DNA from: Arthrobacter sp. S41
GTDB lineage: Bacteria > Actinomycetota > Actinomycetes > Actinomycetales > Micrococcaceae
DNA: 64,000 nt
Assembly (NCBI RefSeq): GCF_004320535.1
Contig: NZ_SIHY01000001.1
Coordinates: 2,046,001 to 2,110,000 of the forward strand
Reading direction: 5' to 3'
Part shown: positions 63,346 to 64,000 of the stretch, piece by piece
Numbering within the stretch: the first letter of the stretch is position 1
Layout: each line of letters starts with the position of its first letter
Notes under the pieces: generated by a model
Seen by the model: only the letters and a program-made list of their open reading frames with translations
What the model was told of the DNA's origin: nothing
The model's database searches: none
Program-made: the position numbers and the translations under genes

Positions 63346-64000
63346 ATGTTGGATTCCGCATTGGCCGCTTTGGCCTCGCGGGCCGATCCGAGCATGCTAT
63401 TGATGCTGCTCATCGGCGTTATCTCAGGGTTGGTTATGGGCCTGATCCCAGGCTTGGGCGGCACCGCCGCCGTAGCCATCCTGCTACCGGTCACCTTTGG
63501 CATGGAACCTGCGTCCGCGCTGGCCCTGCTCATCGGTGCCTTAGCCGTAGTACATACCTCGGACACGGTATCGGCAGTATTACTTGGTGCCCCGGGCTCA
63601 GCTTCTGCCTCGGTCACCATGCTTGACGGGTACGCGATGGCGCGCAAAGGCCAAGCCAAACGAGCCCTGAGCTGTTTATGCTGACCGTTCTCGGCGTGGC
63701 GCTGGCCGCGGTGCTCTCTCGAGGCAACGTGATCAAAGGATTAACCGCTGGGCTAGCTGGCATGTTGGTGGGCATGATTGGCACCGCGCCGAGCACCGCT
63801 GAAGAACGCTTCACTTTTGGTTCACTCTTCCTCGGCGACGGACTGTCCCTAGTAGCAGTGGCGCTGGGTATTTTTGGCCTGGCAGAAATTGCTTCGCGGG
63901 CCAGCCAGCGCCGTGGTGACAAGCAGTCGGTAGAGGTTACCGGTGGGTGGGGCTCGGGCATCCGAGAATGGCTCACCCACTGGTCTCAGGTGCTTCGTGG
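63346..64000 (+). pseudogene. tctA: TctA-type transporter subunit with internal deletion (3' part outside window)
   Basis: The large membrane subunit of a tripartite tricarboxylate transporter. The first frame (63346-63684) has the TctA hallmark LIPGLGGTAAVAILLP, and GAPGSASASVTMLDGYAMARKGQA, then stops after RALSCLC. From about 63669 a second frame reads ELFMLTVLGVALAAVLSRGN and GLTAGLAGMLVGMIGTAPST to the window end. In intact TctA these parts are separated by about 40 membrane residues, which are missing here. So an out-of-frame deletion of roughly 120 bp has inactivated the gene. TctB is not visible between tctC and tctA. Confidence 0.72.

Overview
The window looks like chromosomal DNA from an actinobacterium of the Arthrobacter/Glutamicibacter group (Micrococcaceae). 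This is inferred from the moderately high GC, GTG/TTG starts, frequent 4-bp ATGA/GTGA gene overlaps, a dimethylglycine oxidase of the Arthrobacter globiformis type, an ArsR with the N-terminal Cys-Cys site known from Corynebacterium ArsR, and FdhA-type formaldehyde dehydrogenase. No rRNA, tRNA, CRISPR array, intact insertion sequence or replication origin was recognised.

Layout: 0-4.2 kb, a D-galactonate operon (dgoK-dgoA-dgoD-MFS permease) with a divergent IclR regulator and two perfect palindromes between them. 4.2-10.7 kb, a potassium locus: KdpE-like regulator, a shortened KdpD-like kinase, a KtrB/TrkH channel and a divergent KimA-type K+ importer, without kdpFABC. 10.7-16.8 kb, an unusual amino-acid or opine-like gene set (Y4yA-family PLP enzyme, FAD/NAD(P) protein, SbnA-like PLP synthase, then an NCS1 permease and an NTF2-like protein). 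16.8-19.2 kb, an XRE-cupin regulator, B3/B4-domain protein and EamA exporter ending at a 19-bp-stem terminator. 19.2-23.4 kb, a decayed sigma-factor tail, a VOC protein, an amino-acid permease and a toxin-antitoxin pair whose toxin reading frame is broken. 23.4-26.9 kb, an arsenic operon (acr3-arsC-flavoprotein) with divergent arsR. 27-32.2 kb, a branched-chain/isobutyrate-type acyl catabolism operon preceded by three 16-bp near-palindromes phased at 20 bp. 32.5-33.9 kb, a convergent RelE/HigB-like plus XRE pair and a HicB-like gene.

34.1-40.6 kb holds two paralogous membrane-anchored glycerophosphodiester phosphodiesterases, a small lipoprotein, and a secreted M14 carboxypeptidase. 40.7-52.5 kb is a glycine-betaine catabolism region: purU, a GntR regulator, a BCCT importer, fdhA, a LysR regulator, gbcA-gbcB and dimethylglycine oxidase. 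52.7-57.9 kb carries a GlsB/YeaQ-family protein, a MarR regulator, unknown proteins, a DNA photolyase and a decayed family-2 glycosyltransferase. 58-59.6 kb has folD and an fchA-like cyclohydrolase gene. 59.9-64 kb has a LysR regulator and a prpF-tctC-tctA locus that is visibly decaying.

The most coherent functional story is C1 flow. Betaine enters through BCCT, GbcAB removes one methyl group as formaldehyde (oxidised by FdhA), and dimethylglycine oxidase passes the next carbon to tetrahydrofolate. FolD, FchA and PurU can oxidise that carbon to formate. The FolD here has lost the lysine needed for cyclohydrolase activity, and the adjacent overlapping FchA-like gene is the obvious replacement. 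This is the observation I would follow first, along with the SbnA/Y4yA gene set and the phased operator array.
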